A stretch of DNA of 64,000 bases from Roseateles puraquae (GCF_002205845.1 NZ_NISI01000011.1:1-64000), one strand, 5' to 3'; counted from the stretch's first letter, positions 48,566 through 57,946 are shown. Notes: generated from the letters alone by a model not told the origin. A program made the numbers and translations.

Positions 48566-48777
48566 GCCTGGGGCGCGCGGCGATGCGCCAGGCGCTCACG
48601 CCAGGCCTCAAAGCGCGGATGGTCCCAGTACTTGTCGAAGAAGTAGTGCAGCACGGTGTTCGCCACCGGCTCGATGAAGGTCACCGCGCCGGCCACGGCC
48701 ACGCTGCCGGTCAGCGCGTAGGTCACGCCGAAGGACGTGCCGAGGTGCATGACGCCGAAGCTGAGGGTCTTGGCCAT
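48553..48777 (-). CDS. DUF2061 membrane protein
   Basis: The 74-residue protein matches DUF2061: [51 protein letters not shown], with two membrane segments. A Fur-type box lies 35 bp upstream, and DUF2061 genes are often in iron/oxidative-stress regulons. It overlaps the convergent YkgJ-like gene at its 3' end. Confidence 0.85.
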   Translation of the reverse strand: MAKTLSFGVMHLGTSFGVTYALTGSVAVAGAVTFIEPVANTVLHYFFDKYWDHPRFEAWRERLAHRRAPQAQPG

Positions 48778-48811
48778 GATGTCTATCGATCCATCGTTGC
48801 GAATAGCTAAA

Positions 48812-48826
48812 TGCTAATGATTCGCA
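48812..48826. promoter_or_regulatory. Fur box upstream of the DUF2061 gene
   Basis: TGCTAATGATTCGCA is a 7-1-7 Fur-type dyad, within AATGCTAATGATTCGCATC. It lies at the expected promoter distance (35 bp upstream of the ATG at 48777). The surrounding 48778-48869 has low GC for this genome and shows no gene. Confidence 0.7.
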
Positions 48827-48869
48827 TCTGGGGCGGCCAATCGAATCGTCCTATCCCGGCGATAACCGC

Positions 48870-51659
48870 TCACAGCCCGACATAGACCGGGTCGCGCACG
48901 GTGGGGCTCTCGGGCGCATCGGTGCGCTTCGCGGCGGCCAGCGCCTGGTCGCGCAGGGCTTGCGCGCCGGCCGGATCACCCGAGGCGGCCAGCACGGCGG
49001 CACGCACGCGCCAGAGGTAGGCCTGCATGCGCACGTCCCGGAACCCGGTCACGGCCGCCCAGTCGCCCACCGCGGCGGCGCTCAGGCGCTGCGCCGCGGC
49101 GAGGTCGCCCTGGAGCAGCGCCGCCCGGGCAAGGCCAGCGCGGGCGAGCACGACGTGGCTCCAGGTCTTGGTGGCCGCGTCGTCCACCACCCGCTGCAAC
49201 TGGGCGCGAGCGGCGTCGGGCCGCTTCATGTCCAGCAGCAGCCGGCCCAGCCGCTCGCGGCAGGCGGCGGTGGGCTGGCGGTTGGGCGGGTCGGCGGCCT
49301 CGAACTCGCGCATCGTGGCCTGCAGCACGGCCAGCGCTTCATCGTGCCGGCCGAGGCGGGCCAGGGCGTCGCCCACATGGCGGCCGATGCGGCGGTGGTC
49401 GAACTCGTTCTGCGAGGTCGTCGCGTACAGGGCCTGGGCGCGCCGCAGCAGGGGCAGGCCGGCCTCGGGGCGGCCTTCCGCGGCCAGCCGCTCGCCGGCG
49501 TCCTCGATGGCCACGGTGACGTCGGCGGGTAGACCGGACGGGCCCTGCGCGCGCGCGTCGAGGTCGGCAAGCAGCCGGGTGAAGAGGGCGTCGGCCTGCT
49601 CGCGCTCGCCCGCCAGGTGCAGCGTGCGGGCGTGGCGGCTGCGTGGCAGCAGAGCGGCGTTGGCCGTCGGGCCACTGGTGCGCTCGGCGATGGCGGCGGC
49701 CTGGCCCAGGGCCTCGGCCGCCCCGGCCAACTCGCCCAGCTGCATCAAGGCCAGGCCACGGTTGGCGTGCAGGGTCTGCAGCTCCGCCTCGTTGCGGCTG
49801 GGCAGCGCCTGGGCCATCGCGATGGCGCGTCCGTTCGTGTCGACCGCCTCGCGCAACTGCATCTGGCCGTTCTGGTCGGTCGCCAGCTCGGCCAGCGCCG
49901 TGACGTGGCCGCGCTGGCCGGGCTCGACCTGCGCAAAAAGGGCCACGCCGCGCTCCAGCGCCGCGCGTCGTTCGGCTGGGTCGTTCTGGTCGCGCAGGCA
50001 GATGCCGCGCGTCGTCCACCAGTGGGCGCGCGGCACCGAGCGGTCCTGCCCGGTGGCGCGTAGGCCGGCGTCGGCCTCGTCGAGCCGCGCACGGCAGGCG
50101 GCGAGGTCACCGCGCTGGTAGGCCCGCACGGCGGCCTCGATCTGGCCGTCGATGACGTTCGAGTGCAGCGGGCCGAAACGTTCGCGCACGAGTGCGAGCT
50201 GGCGCTGCTGCAGCAGCTCGTAGGCCTCGTCCTCGCCGAGCTCGCGGTAGATGTCGGCAGCGGTGCGCAGCAGTTCAATGCGCAGGTCGGGGTCGCCCGC
50301 GAACTGCGCGTCGATGCGCGCGGCGGCGCGGTCCAGCAGGGTCTTGGCGGTGGTCTGCCCATCGGGCTTGCCTCCGGCCAGGCGCGGGTCGGCAGCGCTG
50401 AACACGCCGAGCAGAAAGTCCTTCACCGCTTCAGCCCGCTGCGCCTGGGCGCGCGCCTCGTGCGCCTGCCAGGCCACGCCCGCACTGCCCAGCAGCAGCG
50501 CCAGCACGAGCGCTGAGCCCATCGCCACCGGCACCCTGTGGCGGCGTGCATACCGCCAGGTGAGCGACCACGCGCCCAGGTGCCGGGCCTGGATGGGCCG
50601 GTGTTCGGCATGGCGCTGCAGGTCGTCCGCGAGCGCCGCCACCGAGGCGTAGCGGTCCTGCGGGCGCGGCTGCAGCGCGCGGTCGACGATGGCATCCAGA
50701 TCGCCGCGCAGGGCCTTGCGGCGGGCGGCGTCGGTCACGACGCGCGAGGGCGTTGGCAGCGGCTCGCCTGGGGCGGGCGGCGGCTGGTCGGTCAGCAGCT
50801 CGTAGAGCATCAGGCCGAGCGCGTAGACGTCGGTCGCCACGCTGACCGGCCCGCCGGCCAGTTGCTCGGGCGCGGCATAGCGCGGTGTGGCGAGCAGCCC
50901 CTGTGCGCGGGTGAGGGCGGTGCTGTCGGTGGCGGCGCCGTCGCCCTCGTCGGCGGCCAGCAGTTTGGCGATGCCGAAGTCCAGCAGCTTGACCTGGCCG
51001 TCTGCCGTCACCAGCACATTGGCCGGCTTCAGGTCGCGGTGGGCGATGAACTGGCCGTGGGCGTGGCTCACGGCATCGGCCACCTGCGCGAACAGCGCCA
51101 GCCGGGCGGGGAGCGGCAGCGCACGCTCACGGCACCAGTCGGTGATCGGGCGGCCGTCCACCGCCTCCAGCGCCAGGTAGGGCTGGCCGTCGGCGGCCAG
51201 GCCGGCGTCGTAGAAGCGGGCGATGTGCGGATGGTCCAGCGCCGCAAGGATGTCGCGCTCGCGGTCGAAGCGCTCGCGCAGCGCGCCGGCCAGCAGGTGG
51301 GCGTGCGGCAGCTTCAGCGCCACCTCCCGCGCATAGGCGCCATCGGCGCGCTGCGCCAGCCAGACCACGCCCATGCCGCCGCGGCCGAGTTCCCGCAGCA
51401 GGCGGTAGGGGCCGACGACGGCGCCGGGTTCGCCGGGCCGCGTGGCGTCGGTCGCCGTCACTGCTGGCAGGCTGTCCAGGAAGGCGCCGCCGGCCCCGGG
51501 CAGGCCCTGCAACACCTCAGCCAGGCCATCGCGCAGGTCGGCATCGGTTGCGGGCAGGCACGCCAGCCAGGCCTCTCGTTCGCCTTCAGGCAGCGCCAGC
51601 ATCTCATCCAGGCGCGCCGAAAAGCGCGGCCAGGCATCAGGCGGGCAGGGCAGCTTCAT
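48870..51659 (-). CDS. Transmembrane Ser/Thr protein kinase with TPR-like sensor domain
   Basis: The 929-residue protein has a Hanks-type kinase domain (about 83-360): G-loop LGRGGMGVVW (91-100), catalytic K116, HRDLKPANVLV (207-217), DFGIAK (227-232) and the C-lobe. After one membrane segment (near 380-405, PVAMGSALVLALLLGSAGVAW) follows an Ala/Leu-rich TPR-type periplasmic region of more than 500 residues. It is 59 bp downstream of an ECF sigma factor gene of the type that is phosphorylated by partner kinases. The sensor ligand is unknown. Divergent PEP-CTERM genes lie next to the pair. Confidence 0.92.
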   Translation of the reverse strand: MKLPCPPDAWPRFSARLDEMLALPEGEREAWLACLPATDADLRDGLAEVLQGLPGAGGAFLDSLPAVTATDATRPGEPGAVVGPYRLLRELGRGGMGVVWLAQRADGAYAREVALKLPHAHLLAGALRERFDRERDILAALDHPHIARFYDAGLAADGQPYLALEAVDGRPITDWCRERALPLPARLALFAQVADAVSHAHGQFIAHRDLKPANVLVTADGQVKLLDFGIAKLLAADEGDGAATDSTALTRAQGLLATPRYAAPEQLAGGPVSVATDVYALGLMLYELLTDQPPPAPGEPLPTPSRVVTDAARRKALRGDLDAIVDRALQPRPQDRYASVAALADDLQRHAEHRPIQARHLGAWSLTWRYARRHRVPVAMGSALVLALLLGSAGVAWQAHEARAQAQRAEAVKDFLLGVFSAADPRLAGGKPDGQTTAKTLLDRAAARIDAQFAGDPDLRIELLRTAADIYRELGEDEAYELLQQRQLALVRERFGPLHSNVIDGQIEAAVRAYQRGDLAACRARLDEADAGLRATGQDRSVPRAHWWTTRGICLRDQNDPAERRAALERGVALFAQVEPGQRGHVTALAELATDQNGQMQLREAVDTNGRAIAMAQALPSRNEAELQTLHANRGLALMQLGELAGAAEALGQAAAIAERTSGPTANAALLPRSRHARTLHLAGEREQADALFTRLLADLDARAQGPSGLPADVTVAIEDAGERLAAEGRPEAGLPLLRRAQALYATTSQNEFDHRRIGRHVGDALARLGRHDEALAVLQATMREFEAADPPNRQPTAACRERLGRLLLDMKRPDAARAQLQRVVDDAATKTWSHVVLARAGLARAALLQGDLAAAQRLSAAAVGDWAAVTGFRDVRMQAYLWRVRAAVLAASGDPAGAQALRDQALAAAKRTDAPESPTVRDPVYVGL

Positions 51660-51718
51660 CGCTGACACCAACGTGAAACGGTGGGGCAAGCGGACATGGG
51701 TGCCAGACGCTCAGGGCC

Positions 51719-52258
51719 TCAGAGCATGGTGCGCAGCAACGCCCGCGCCTTGTCCCAGTCGCGCCGCACGGTCCGGTCGGTGATGCCGAGTGCCGCGGCC
51801 ACCTCGCTGTCGCTCATGCCGCCGAAATAGCGCATCTCCACCACCTGGGCCAGGCGCGGTTCCACGCGGGCCAGCGCGGTCAGCGCGGCGTCCACCTTCA
51901 GGGCCTCGTCGTTGTCCTCGACAAGCTGCCCGGCGACATGGGTGTCCAGCGTGACAGGGTCCGCCCCGCCGCCGCGGCGCTCGGCCCGGCGCTCGCGGAG
52001 TTCATCGACGATCACCGAGCGCATCACCTGCGCGGCATAGGCATAAAAATGCCCGGGGCTGGCGAACTCCACCTGGCCCAAGCGCTGGGCCAGCCGCAGA
52101 TAGCTCTCATGGACCAGCGCCGTCGTATTGAGCCCGGCCTGCGGGCCCGCCGCATGCAGCCGCGCCCGCGCGATCTTCTTGAGCTCGGGGTAGACCTCCT
52201 GCCAGGCCGCAGGCCAGATGTCGGTGACGGGGCGGGGCGCAGCGTCCATGCGGGTCAT
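51719..52258 (-). CDS. ECF sigma factor (ECF43-like, partner of Ser/Thr kinase)
   Basis: The 179-residue protein has the region-2 signature VYPELKKIARARLHAAGPQAGLNTTALVHESYLRLAQRLGQ and a region-4 HTH (MRYFGGMSDSEVAAALGITDRTVRRDWDKARALLRTML). This style (PF07638-type, ECF43-like) is typical for sigma factors next to Ser/Thr kinases. No anti-sigma gene is present, consistent with control by phosphorylation, as shown for EcfP/PpkT in Vibrio parahaemolyticus. ATG at 52258 or 52249. Its likely targets include the divergent PEP-CTERM genes, by position only. Confidence 0.9.
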   Translation of the reverse strand: MTRMDAAPRPVTDIWPAAWQEVYPELKKIARARLHAAGPQAGLNTTALVHESYLRLAQRLGQVEFASPGHFYAYAAQVMRSVIVDELRERRAERRGGGADPVTLDTHVAGQLVEDNDEALKVDAALTALARVEPRLAQVVEMRYFGGMSDSEVAAALGITDRTVRRDWDKARALLRTML

Positions 52259-52382
52259 CGTCTCATGCGGATGCACCCGCGCTCCCCCACACCTTGGGGA
52301 GGGCGGGCCTGTCCGGCTTGAGGATGAGGCTGCGTTGGCTCTGGCAGGTCGAACCTTCGGCTGCACCCACAGAGGACTTGTC

Positions 52383-53030
52383 ATGCAACGCTTTGCCTTC
52401 CCCACCGCGCTGGCCCTGGCGGCCGCGCTGCTCGCCGCGCCCGCGCTGGCGGCCAATCCCGGGCCCTTCGGCACGGGCCTGGACGCCAGCGGCGCCCAGC
52501 TCGCCCAGGATGCGGTCGACCCGCACTACGTCATCGTCGGCTCGTCGGTCTTCGGCCCGGCGGCCTATGCCAAGCGCAGCGGCGCGCCCATCGACAACCT
52601 GGCCTGGGTCAACGATTCGGCCAACTCGACCTGGCTGGTGCCGGCGGTGGACTTCTTCTTTGCCGACCAGCCCGGCATCACCGACACCATCACCTACCGC
52701 ACCCAGTTCGACCTCAGCGCCTTCAGTGCGCCGGGCTGGCGCATCGATGGCCGCTGGGCAGCCGACGACAGCGGGCTGACGATCCGGTTGAACGGCGTCG
52801 TCGTGCCCGGCCTGGCAGTGGCCCAGGCCGACCGCTGGACGACCTTCAACATCACCAGCGGCATCCTGCCGGGGCTCAACACGCTGGAGTTCACGACGGC
52901 CTCCACCGTCAGCCCCACCGGCCTGCGCGTGGAGATGACCACCTCGCCCGTGCCCGAGCCCGGCACCTGGCTGCTGATGGGCGCGGGCCTCGGCCTGGTC
53001 GCGCTGCGCCGCCGTGGGGGTGCGCAATGA
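52383..53030 (+). CDS. PEP-CTERM sorted protein, first of a pair
   Basis: The 215-residue protein has a signal peptide (QRFAFPTALALAAALLAAPALA) and a C-terminal PEP-CTERM: VPEPGTWLLMGAGLGLVALRRRGGAQ. The mature part has beta-sandwich-like strands (LSAFSAPGWRIDGRWAADDSGLTIRLNGVVVPGL). GAGG lies 8 nt before the ATG. Its stop overlaps the next PEP-CTERM gene by 4 bp. It is divergent from the ECF/kinase pair, 124 bp apart. Confidence 0.87.
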   Translation: MQRFAFPTALALAAALLAAPALAANPGPFGTGLDASGAQLAQDAVDPHYVIVGSSVFGPAAYAKRSGAPIDNLAWVNDSANSTWLVPAVDFFFADQPGITDTITYRTQFDLSAFSAPGWRIDGRWAADDSGLTIRLNGVVVPGLAVAQADRWTTFNITSGILPGLNTLEFTTASTVSPTGLRVEMTTSPVPEPGTWLLMGAGLGLVALRRRGGAQ

Positions 53031-53854
53031 GGGCCGCCGTGCTGCATGCCGTTGCCGCGCTGGGGCTGGTGGCGCTGACCCTGCCGGGCACTTCGCAGGC
53101 CGCGTCCTATGGCCTGTCGGGCTTTGTCTACACCGAGGTCACCAACTTTCCGGCGGGCGACATCAAGCGGGGCGAGGTGTTTCTTGACGGCGACCCGCTG
53201 GCCGCCTCGCTGCAGGCCGTGGACCGCACGGCCAGGCTCGGCCCCGGCAGCGAGGCGACCGCGCGCTTCCTGGGCCAGGTGGGTGTGCTCAAGGCCTATG
53301 CCAGCGCGACCTACCCGCGCGGCGGCGATGGCCTCGCGACCAGCACCGCCTCGGGTGGCTTCTATGACGAGATCCGCGTCACGGGTGGCGGGCTGGCCGT
53401 GGGCACGCCGGTGAGCTACCGGCTGGACTTCAGCATCTCCGGCTCGGTGCTGGGCGTGCAGCCCGATCCGACCTTTGGCGCCTTTGGCACCGCGTCGGTC
53501 TCGCTGCAGGACTACGTCACGGGCAAGTCGGTGTTCATGAACTGGGACAACCGGCGCGACGCCACCGGCATCTACTCCCTGACCCTCAACACGGTCGTCG
53601 GTTCTTCGTTGCTGATCAATGCCTCGCTGCAGACCGGCGCGCGCGTGCAAGGCAACTCGATCAACGCCCGCTTTGCGGAGGCCGACTTCTACCACTCCGC
53701 CCTCTACAGCCTCACGCCGTCAGTCGCTGGCCTGAACGTGGTGGGCCTGAGCGGCCACGACTTCACCGCCGCGGCGGTGCCGGAGCCGGCGAGCTGGGCG
53801 CTGATGGGATTGGGTGTGGGGATGGTGGCGCTCTTCAAGCGCCGGCGGGCCTAG
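53027..53854 (+). CDS. PEP-CTERM sorted protein, second of a pair
   Basis: The 275-residue protein starts in an ATGA overlap with the previous gene. It has a signal peptide (RAAVLHAVAALGLVALTLPGTSQAA) and ends VPEPASWALMGLGVGMVALFKRRRA. The mature part is Ser/Thr/Gly-rich and beta-rich. The two are probably surface proteins made together; function unknown. The stop overlaps the convergent lipoprotein gene by 4 bp. Confidence 0.87.
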   Translation: MRAAVLHAVAALGLVALTLPGTSQAASYGLSGFVYTEVTNFPAGDIKRGEVFLDGDPLAASLQAVDRTARLGPGSEATARFLGQVGVLKAYASATYPRGGDGLATSTASGGFYDEIRVTGGGLAVGTPVSYRLDFSISGSVLGVQPDPTFGAFGTASVSLQDYVTGKSVFMNWDNRRDATGIYSLTLNTVVGSSLLINASLQTGARVQGNSINARFAEADFYHSALYSLTPSVAGLNVVGLSGHDFTAAAVPEPASWALMGLGVGMVALFKRRRA

Positions 53855-54351
53855 CCGCCCGTGCCTTTGCCGCTGACCTTGGCCGTCACGGCCTGCTGCG
53901 TGGCGGCGTCTTCGATCCAGGCCTCGCAGGCGTCGGCGGCGATGCGGCCGGTCACGCGGTAGGCCTTGCCGGCCTCTGGCGTGAAGTCCACCTCGCCCTG
54001 GGCGCGGCAGGTCGGGTTCGTCATCGCGAGGATGGGGGCGGCGTACTGCGTGGCGGCCTGCAGGCGCACGCGGGTGGGCTGCAGCGGCAGCTCGTTGGTC
54101 AGGGCCGGCACCGGCGCGATCGACAGGCCGCGCCCCTGGTTCGCGCCCACGGTGGCGATGCTGGTGCTGGACAGCCGCCGGCCGTCCACCGCCGACATCT
54201 CGAAGATGTGCAGCCGCTGCCCGCTGATCACGACAGCCTGGTCGGCGACGTTGGCGGTGGGCCCGGTGTAGTCAGGCGGCGTGGCGGGTTCGAAGCTGGC
54301 GCAACCGGCCAGCAGGAGCGCGCCGAGCAGGGGTAGGGCACGGGGTTTCAT
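53851..54351 (-). CDS. Small lipoprotein
   Basis: The 166-residue protein has a lipobox LLLAGC (Cys near 17) after a signal peptide and a beta-rich mature part (RVRLQAATQYAAPILAMTNPTCRAQGEVDFTPEAGKAYRVTGRIAADACEAWIED) with two Cys that could form a disulfide. It ends the peptidase-natA-natB series on the minus strand, 11 bp after natB, so it is probably in that operon. Function unknown. Confidence 0.75.
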   Translation of the reverse strand: MKPRALPLLGALLLAGCASFEPATPPDYTGPTANVADQAVVISGQRLHIFEMSAVDGRRLSSTSIATVGANQGRGLSIAPVPALTNELPLQPTRVRLQAATQYAAPILAMTNPTCRAQGEVDFTPEAGKAYRVTGRIAADACEAWIEDAATQQAVTAKVSGKGTGG

Positions 54352-54362
54352 CGGCGCGCAGC

Positions 54363-55526
54363 TTAGCGCGCCACCGCCGCCCGCATCGATTTCGCGACGT
54401 AAACCAGGGCGACTGCCGCCATCGCGAAGCCGACGATCACGCCCGGCAGCACCTGGCTCCAGCGCAGCGCCTCGCCCTTGAGCACGCTCATCATCAGCGT
54501 GTTCTGCGCCAGGCCCGGCACCCAGAAGTACCAGGCGGCCTCACCGCCCGGGTTGAACATGCTGACCATGGGCATCAGCGTGATGGCGGTGATGACGAGG
54601 GTGCTGCCGGCCTGGGCTTCCTTGAAGGTCTTGGAGCGGATGGCCATGGCCATCAGCAGGGCGGACAGGCCGGCGGCCAGCGGGATCTGCAGCAGCCAGA
54701 AGGCCAGCACTTCGCCCGTGCCGAAGCTGAACTGGGCCTGCAGCACATCACTCTTGAGCAGCCACTGCGCCGGCACGAAGCTCAGCGACGAAAGCAGCGC
54801 CACGGCCATGCCCAGCAGCGCCACCGCCGCCCATTTGCCCACCACCAGCGCGCCGTGGGGAGCCGGGTTCATCAGCAGCGGCTCCAGCGAGCCGCGCTCA
54901 CGCTCGCCGGCGGTGCTGTCCAGCGCGGCGGTCAGCGCGCCGTAGAGCACGGCCATGATGATGAACATCGGGATGATGACGGTCAGCCGGGCCGCGCGGG
55001 CTTGTGCGCTGGCCAGGTCGCGGTCCTGCACGTCCACCGGCTCCAGCAGTTCGGTGGAGACGCCGCGCAGGGCCAGGTTGAGCGACGCGCGCTCGCGGTT
55101 GAAGCCGTACAGCAGGCTCTTGATGGCGCCCACACCGGCGTTGGCGCGCTGGTTGGCACTGTCGCTGACGACCTCCACCGTCGGCGCCTCACCGGCCCGC
55201 AGCTTGGCCTCGAAGTCGGCCGGCACCACCAGCACCGGCTCCGACAGCGTGGCGGCGCGCAGCCGGGCTTCGTAGTCGGAGGGAGCGGGCTTGAAGCTGT
55301 AGGTCTGGCGCTCGATGAAGTTCTTCAGCGTCGGGGCGGCGTCAATGCCCACGGCCATCACCTCGCGCTTCTCGGCCCGCTCCTCGAGCGAGGCGATCAG
55401 GCCCGACAGCGCGGTGAGCAGCAGCGGCCCCATCAGCAGCGCCGGGATCAGCAGGCGCATCAGCGTGCGGCGGTCGCGCAGGGCGTCGGAGAGCTCCTTG
55501 GCAAAAACGATCAGGGCTTGTTTCAT
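54363..55526 (-). CDS. natB: ABC-2-type exporter permease (NatB-like)
   Basis: The 387-residue permease has one N-terminal membrane helix, a large extracytoplasmic domain (about 45-215) and five more helices near the C-terminus (e.g. RLTVIIPMFIIMAVLYGALTAALDSTAGERERGSLEPLLMNPAPHGALVVGKW), as in NatB/YhaP. The start overlaps natA (ATGA). With NatA it exports an unknown substrate; the Na+ export role of Bacillus NatAB should not be assumed. Confidence 0.87.
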   Translation of the reverse strand: MKQALIVFAKELSDALRDRRTLMRLLIPALLMGPLLLTALSGLIASLEERAEKREVMAVGIDAAPTLKNFIERQTYSFKPAPSDYEARLRAATLSEPVLVVPADFEAKLRAGEAPTVEVVSDSANQRANAGVGAIKSLLYGFNRERASLNLALRGVSTELLEPVDVQDRDLASAQARAARLTVIIPMFIIMAVLYGALTAALDSTAGERERGSLEPLLMNPAPHGALVVGKWAAVALLGMAVALLSSLSFVPAQWLLKSDVLQAQFSFGTGEVLAFWLLQIPLAAGLSALLMAMAIRSKTFKEAQAGSTLVITAITLMPMVSMFNPGGEAAWYFWVPGLAQNTLMMSVLKGEALRWSQVLPGVIVGFAMAAVALVYVAKSMRAAVAR

Positions 55527-56305
55527 GCCGCCACCTCTTCCGGGAATGCGAGCTTCACGAAGGCGTCCTCGAAGCGGGATTCGCCGGCTTGATTCAGCAG
55601 CGCGGGCACGCTGCCGCGGGCGACGCTGCGACCCTTGGACACCACGACGACCTCGTCGCACAGTTGCTCCACCTCCTGCATGATGTGGGTGGAGAAGACG
55701 ATGCACTTGGCCCCACCCTCGGGGCTCTTGAGCCAGCGCAGCGCTTCGCGCAGTGCGCGGGTGGCCAGCACGTCCAGGCCGTTGGTGGGTTCGTCGAGCA
55801 CGATGTTGGCAGGGTCATGCACCAGGGCGCGGGCCAGCGCGGTCTTCATGCGTTCACCCTGGCTGAAGCCGTCGGCGCGGCGGTCCAGGATGGCCTGCAT
55901 GTCCAGCAGCCGGGCCAGCTCCTCGGCGCGGGCGTTGGCGGCGTCCGGCGTCATGCCCTGCAGGCGGCCGAAGTAGATGATGTTCTCGCGCGCCGACAGT
56001 CGCGGATACAGGCCGTGGGCGTCGCCCAGGATGCCCATGCGGGCGATGGCTTTCAGCGGCGCGTCCTTCACCGCGATGCCGTCCACGCTGATGTGGCCCG
56101 AGTCCGGCGGGAACAGGCCCGCGAGCATGCGCAGCGTGGTGGTCTTGCCCGCGCCGTTGGCGCCGAGCAGGCCGGTGATGCGGCCGTCGCCGGCACGCAC
56201 GGTCACGCCTTGCACCGCATGCACCGTGCGCTTGACGCCGCGCTTGAACAGGCTGCCGCCGCTCTGGGCGGTGAACTGCTTGTGAACGTCCTGGATGTCG
56301 ATCAT
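55523..56305 (-). CDS. natA: ABC transporter ATPase (NatA-like)
   Basis: The 260-residue ATPase has Walker A LLGANGAGKTTTLRML, signature FSQGERMKTALARALVHDP, Walker B IVLDEPTNGLDVLATRAL and switch His STHIMQEV. The middle of a four-gene coupled operon with the S33 hydrolase upstream (ATGA overlap) and natB downstream (ATGA overlap). The N-terminus carries an insert (LFKRGVKRTVHAVQGV) typical of NatA. Confidence 0.92.
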   Translation of the reverse strand: MIDIQDVHKQFTAQSGGSLFKRGVKRTVHAVQGVTVRAGDGRITGLLGANGAGKTTTLRMLAGLFPPDSGHISVDGIAVKDAPLKAIARMGILGDAHGLYPRLSARENIIYFGRLQGMTPDAANARAEELARLLDMQAILDRRADGFSQGERMKTALARALVHDPANIVLDEPTNGLDVLATRALREALRWLKSPEGGAKCIVFSTHIMQEVEQLCDEVVVVSKGRSVARGSVPALLNQAGESRFEDAFVKLAFPEEVAA

Positions 56306-57789
56306 TTCGTGGCCCCTTGGGGGGTGGCGGACTCGGGGGGCTGGATGGGCTGGAAGGCGACCGGGCGCGGGATGCGCGTGGCGCAGGCAGCGTCCTGGGG
56401 CAGGGCGGTGCCGTCGGTCTTGGCGTCGATGAAGCGGAAGATCAGGTCGCGCATGCAACCCACCGGCATCACGCCGTGGCCGGCTTCGGGCACGACGATG
56501 TGCTGCACCCGGGCCTTGTCGGTCACGCCAAGGGCCTGGGCGACGCGCTCGCCGTGGCGCGGTGGCGTGGCGGGGTCGGCGCCGCCGCTGAGCAGCAGCA
56601 CGGGGCTGGGGGCGGGCGCGATCTTGTAGAAGCCCGGCGACACCGCGCCGCGGGGCCAGGTCTTGCACACGCGGGTGTACATCTCGGCGTTGGCGGTGCG
56701 GAAGTCGGCGCCGGGCGGGTCGGTGGCCTCGGCCAGGCGCGGCACGTCCTCGGCGCACACCACCGAGAAATGCATGCCCATGGCCAGGCGCAGTGACGGG
56801 CTGCTGCCGAAGGCGCTGGTGAGCCCGAAGAGGCCGGCGAAGTTGCCGTCGCGGGCGGCGGCCTCGATGGCCGCCGGCAGCGCCGAGGCGAGCGAGGGCT
56901 GGTACAGCGGGCCGCGCACGGCGCTCAGCAGCAGGTTGCGCTCCAGCCTGAAGCGCTCGGGCACGCCGGTGAGCGGTTGCTGCACGCTCACCTCGCGGGG
57001 CAGCGAGGCGAGCAGCTGGTGCCAGTCGGCTTTCAGCGTCGGGTGGGTCTTGGCGTTGGCCTCGAAGAGCTTGTCGAGGGCGGCCTGGCCGTCGGTCGAG
57101 AAGCTGGCTGGCAGCACCATGTCGGGCGGCGCCACGCCGTCGATGACGGTGCGGCGCGCCTTGGTGGGGAAGAGGCGCAGGTACTCCAGCGCGGCGCGCG
57201 TGCCGTAGCTGGCGCCGAACAGATTCCACTGCGGCACGCCCAGCTGCTCGCGGATGGCGTCCATGTCCTGCATGGCCAGGGTGGTCGTGAAGAAGCCCAG
57301 GCCACCGTCACGGCCGTAGGGCAGCTTCTCCAGCGCCACCCGGCAGGCGTCGATGCGGGCGTAGCGGGCGGTGTCGTCCAGCTGTTCGGCCACCGGCAGC
57401 TTGCTGTCGTCCGGGCAGTCGAGCGGGGCCGAGCGGCCCACACCGCGTTGGTCGATGAAGACGATGTCGCGCCGGTTGTTCAGGCGCGACAGGCGCGGCA
57501 TCACGCGCGAGGCGAGCTTGATCGCGCTCTGCCCGGGGCCGCCGGCCAGCACCAGCACCGCGTCGGGCTGCTTGTTGCGCGCCAGCGCCGGCACCACGAG
57601 GTAATGCACGTCGATCTTCGGCCCGTCGGGCCGCGCGGGGTCGAGCGGGCGTTGCAGGCTGCCGCATTGCAATTCGTTGGGAATGCCGTCGATGCGGCAG
57701 GGCTTGAGCGACCCTGCGGCATGCGCCAGCGGGGCGCTCAGGGCCAGGGCGGCGGCGAGCGTCCAGGCGCGCCGGGCGGGGAAGGGCAT
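56302..57789 (-). CDS. Secreted S33-family/TAP-like alpha/beta-hydrolase
   Basis: The 495-residue protein has a signal peptide (PARRAWTLAAALALSAPLAHA), the core VLAGGPGQSAI, DQRGVGRS, nucleophile S194 in FGASYGT, the Asp in GGADPATPPRHGE and the His in EAGHGVM. The C-terminal part has the TAP-like CxxxxxF tail. It is a periplasmic or secreted proline-type aminopeptidase or esterase. It leads an operon with natA and natB, which may process or export the same substrate; this is inference. The ATG at 57789 is the natural start. Confidence 0.88.
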   Translation of the reverse strand: MPFPARRAWTLAAALALSAPLAHAAGSLKPCRIDGIPNELQCGSLQRPLDPARPDGPKIDVHYLVVPALARNKQPDAVLVLAGGPGQSAIKLASRVMPRLSRLNNRRDIVFIDQRGVGRSAPLDCPDDSKLPVAEQLDDTARYARIDACRVALEKLPYGRDGGLGFFTTTLAMQDMDAIREQLGVPQWNLFGASYGTRAALEYLRLFPTKARRTVIDGVAPPDMVLPASFSTDGQAALDKLFEANAKTHPTLKADWHQLLASLPREVSVQQPLTGVPERFRLERNLLLSAVRGPLYQPSLASALPAAIEAAARDGNFAGLFGLTSAFGSSPSLRLAMGMHFSVVCAEDVPRLAEATDPPGADFRTANAEMYTRVCKTWPRGAVSPGFYKIAPAPSPVLLLSGGADPATPPRHGERVAQALGVTDKARVQHIVVPEAGHGVMPVGCMRDLIFRFIDAKTDGTALPQDAACATRIPRPVAFQPIQPPESATPQGATK

Positions 57790-57946
57790 GACAGGCTCCA
57801 GGAATCGGATGGCTGGCAGTATCCGGGCGCTGCGCCGGTGGCGTGACCGAGTTGGGATGACTGGCGGGGCCGTGCGTTGGACGGTGGCTGTTGTTGCATG
57901 AACGGCGGCGTATGCTGCGCCAACTCCATCGCCAGAAAGGCCCGGC

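Noticed and set aside
48778-48869. A second gene or RNA upstream of DUF2061
   Set aside because: The AT-rich stretch is explained by a Fur box and promoter.
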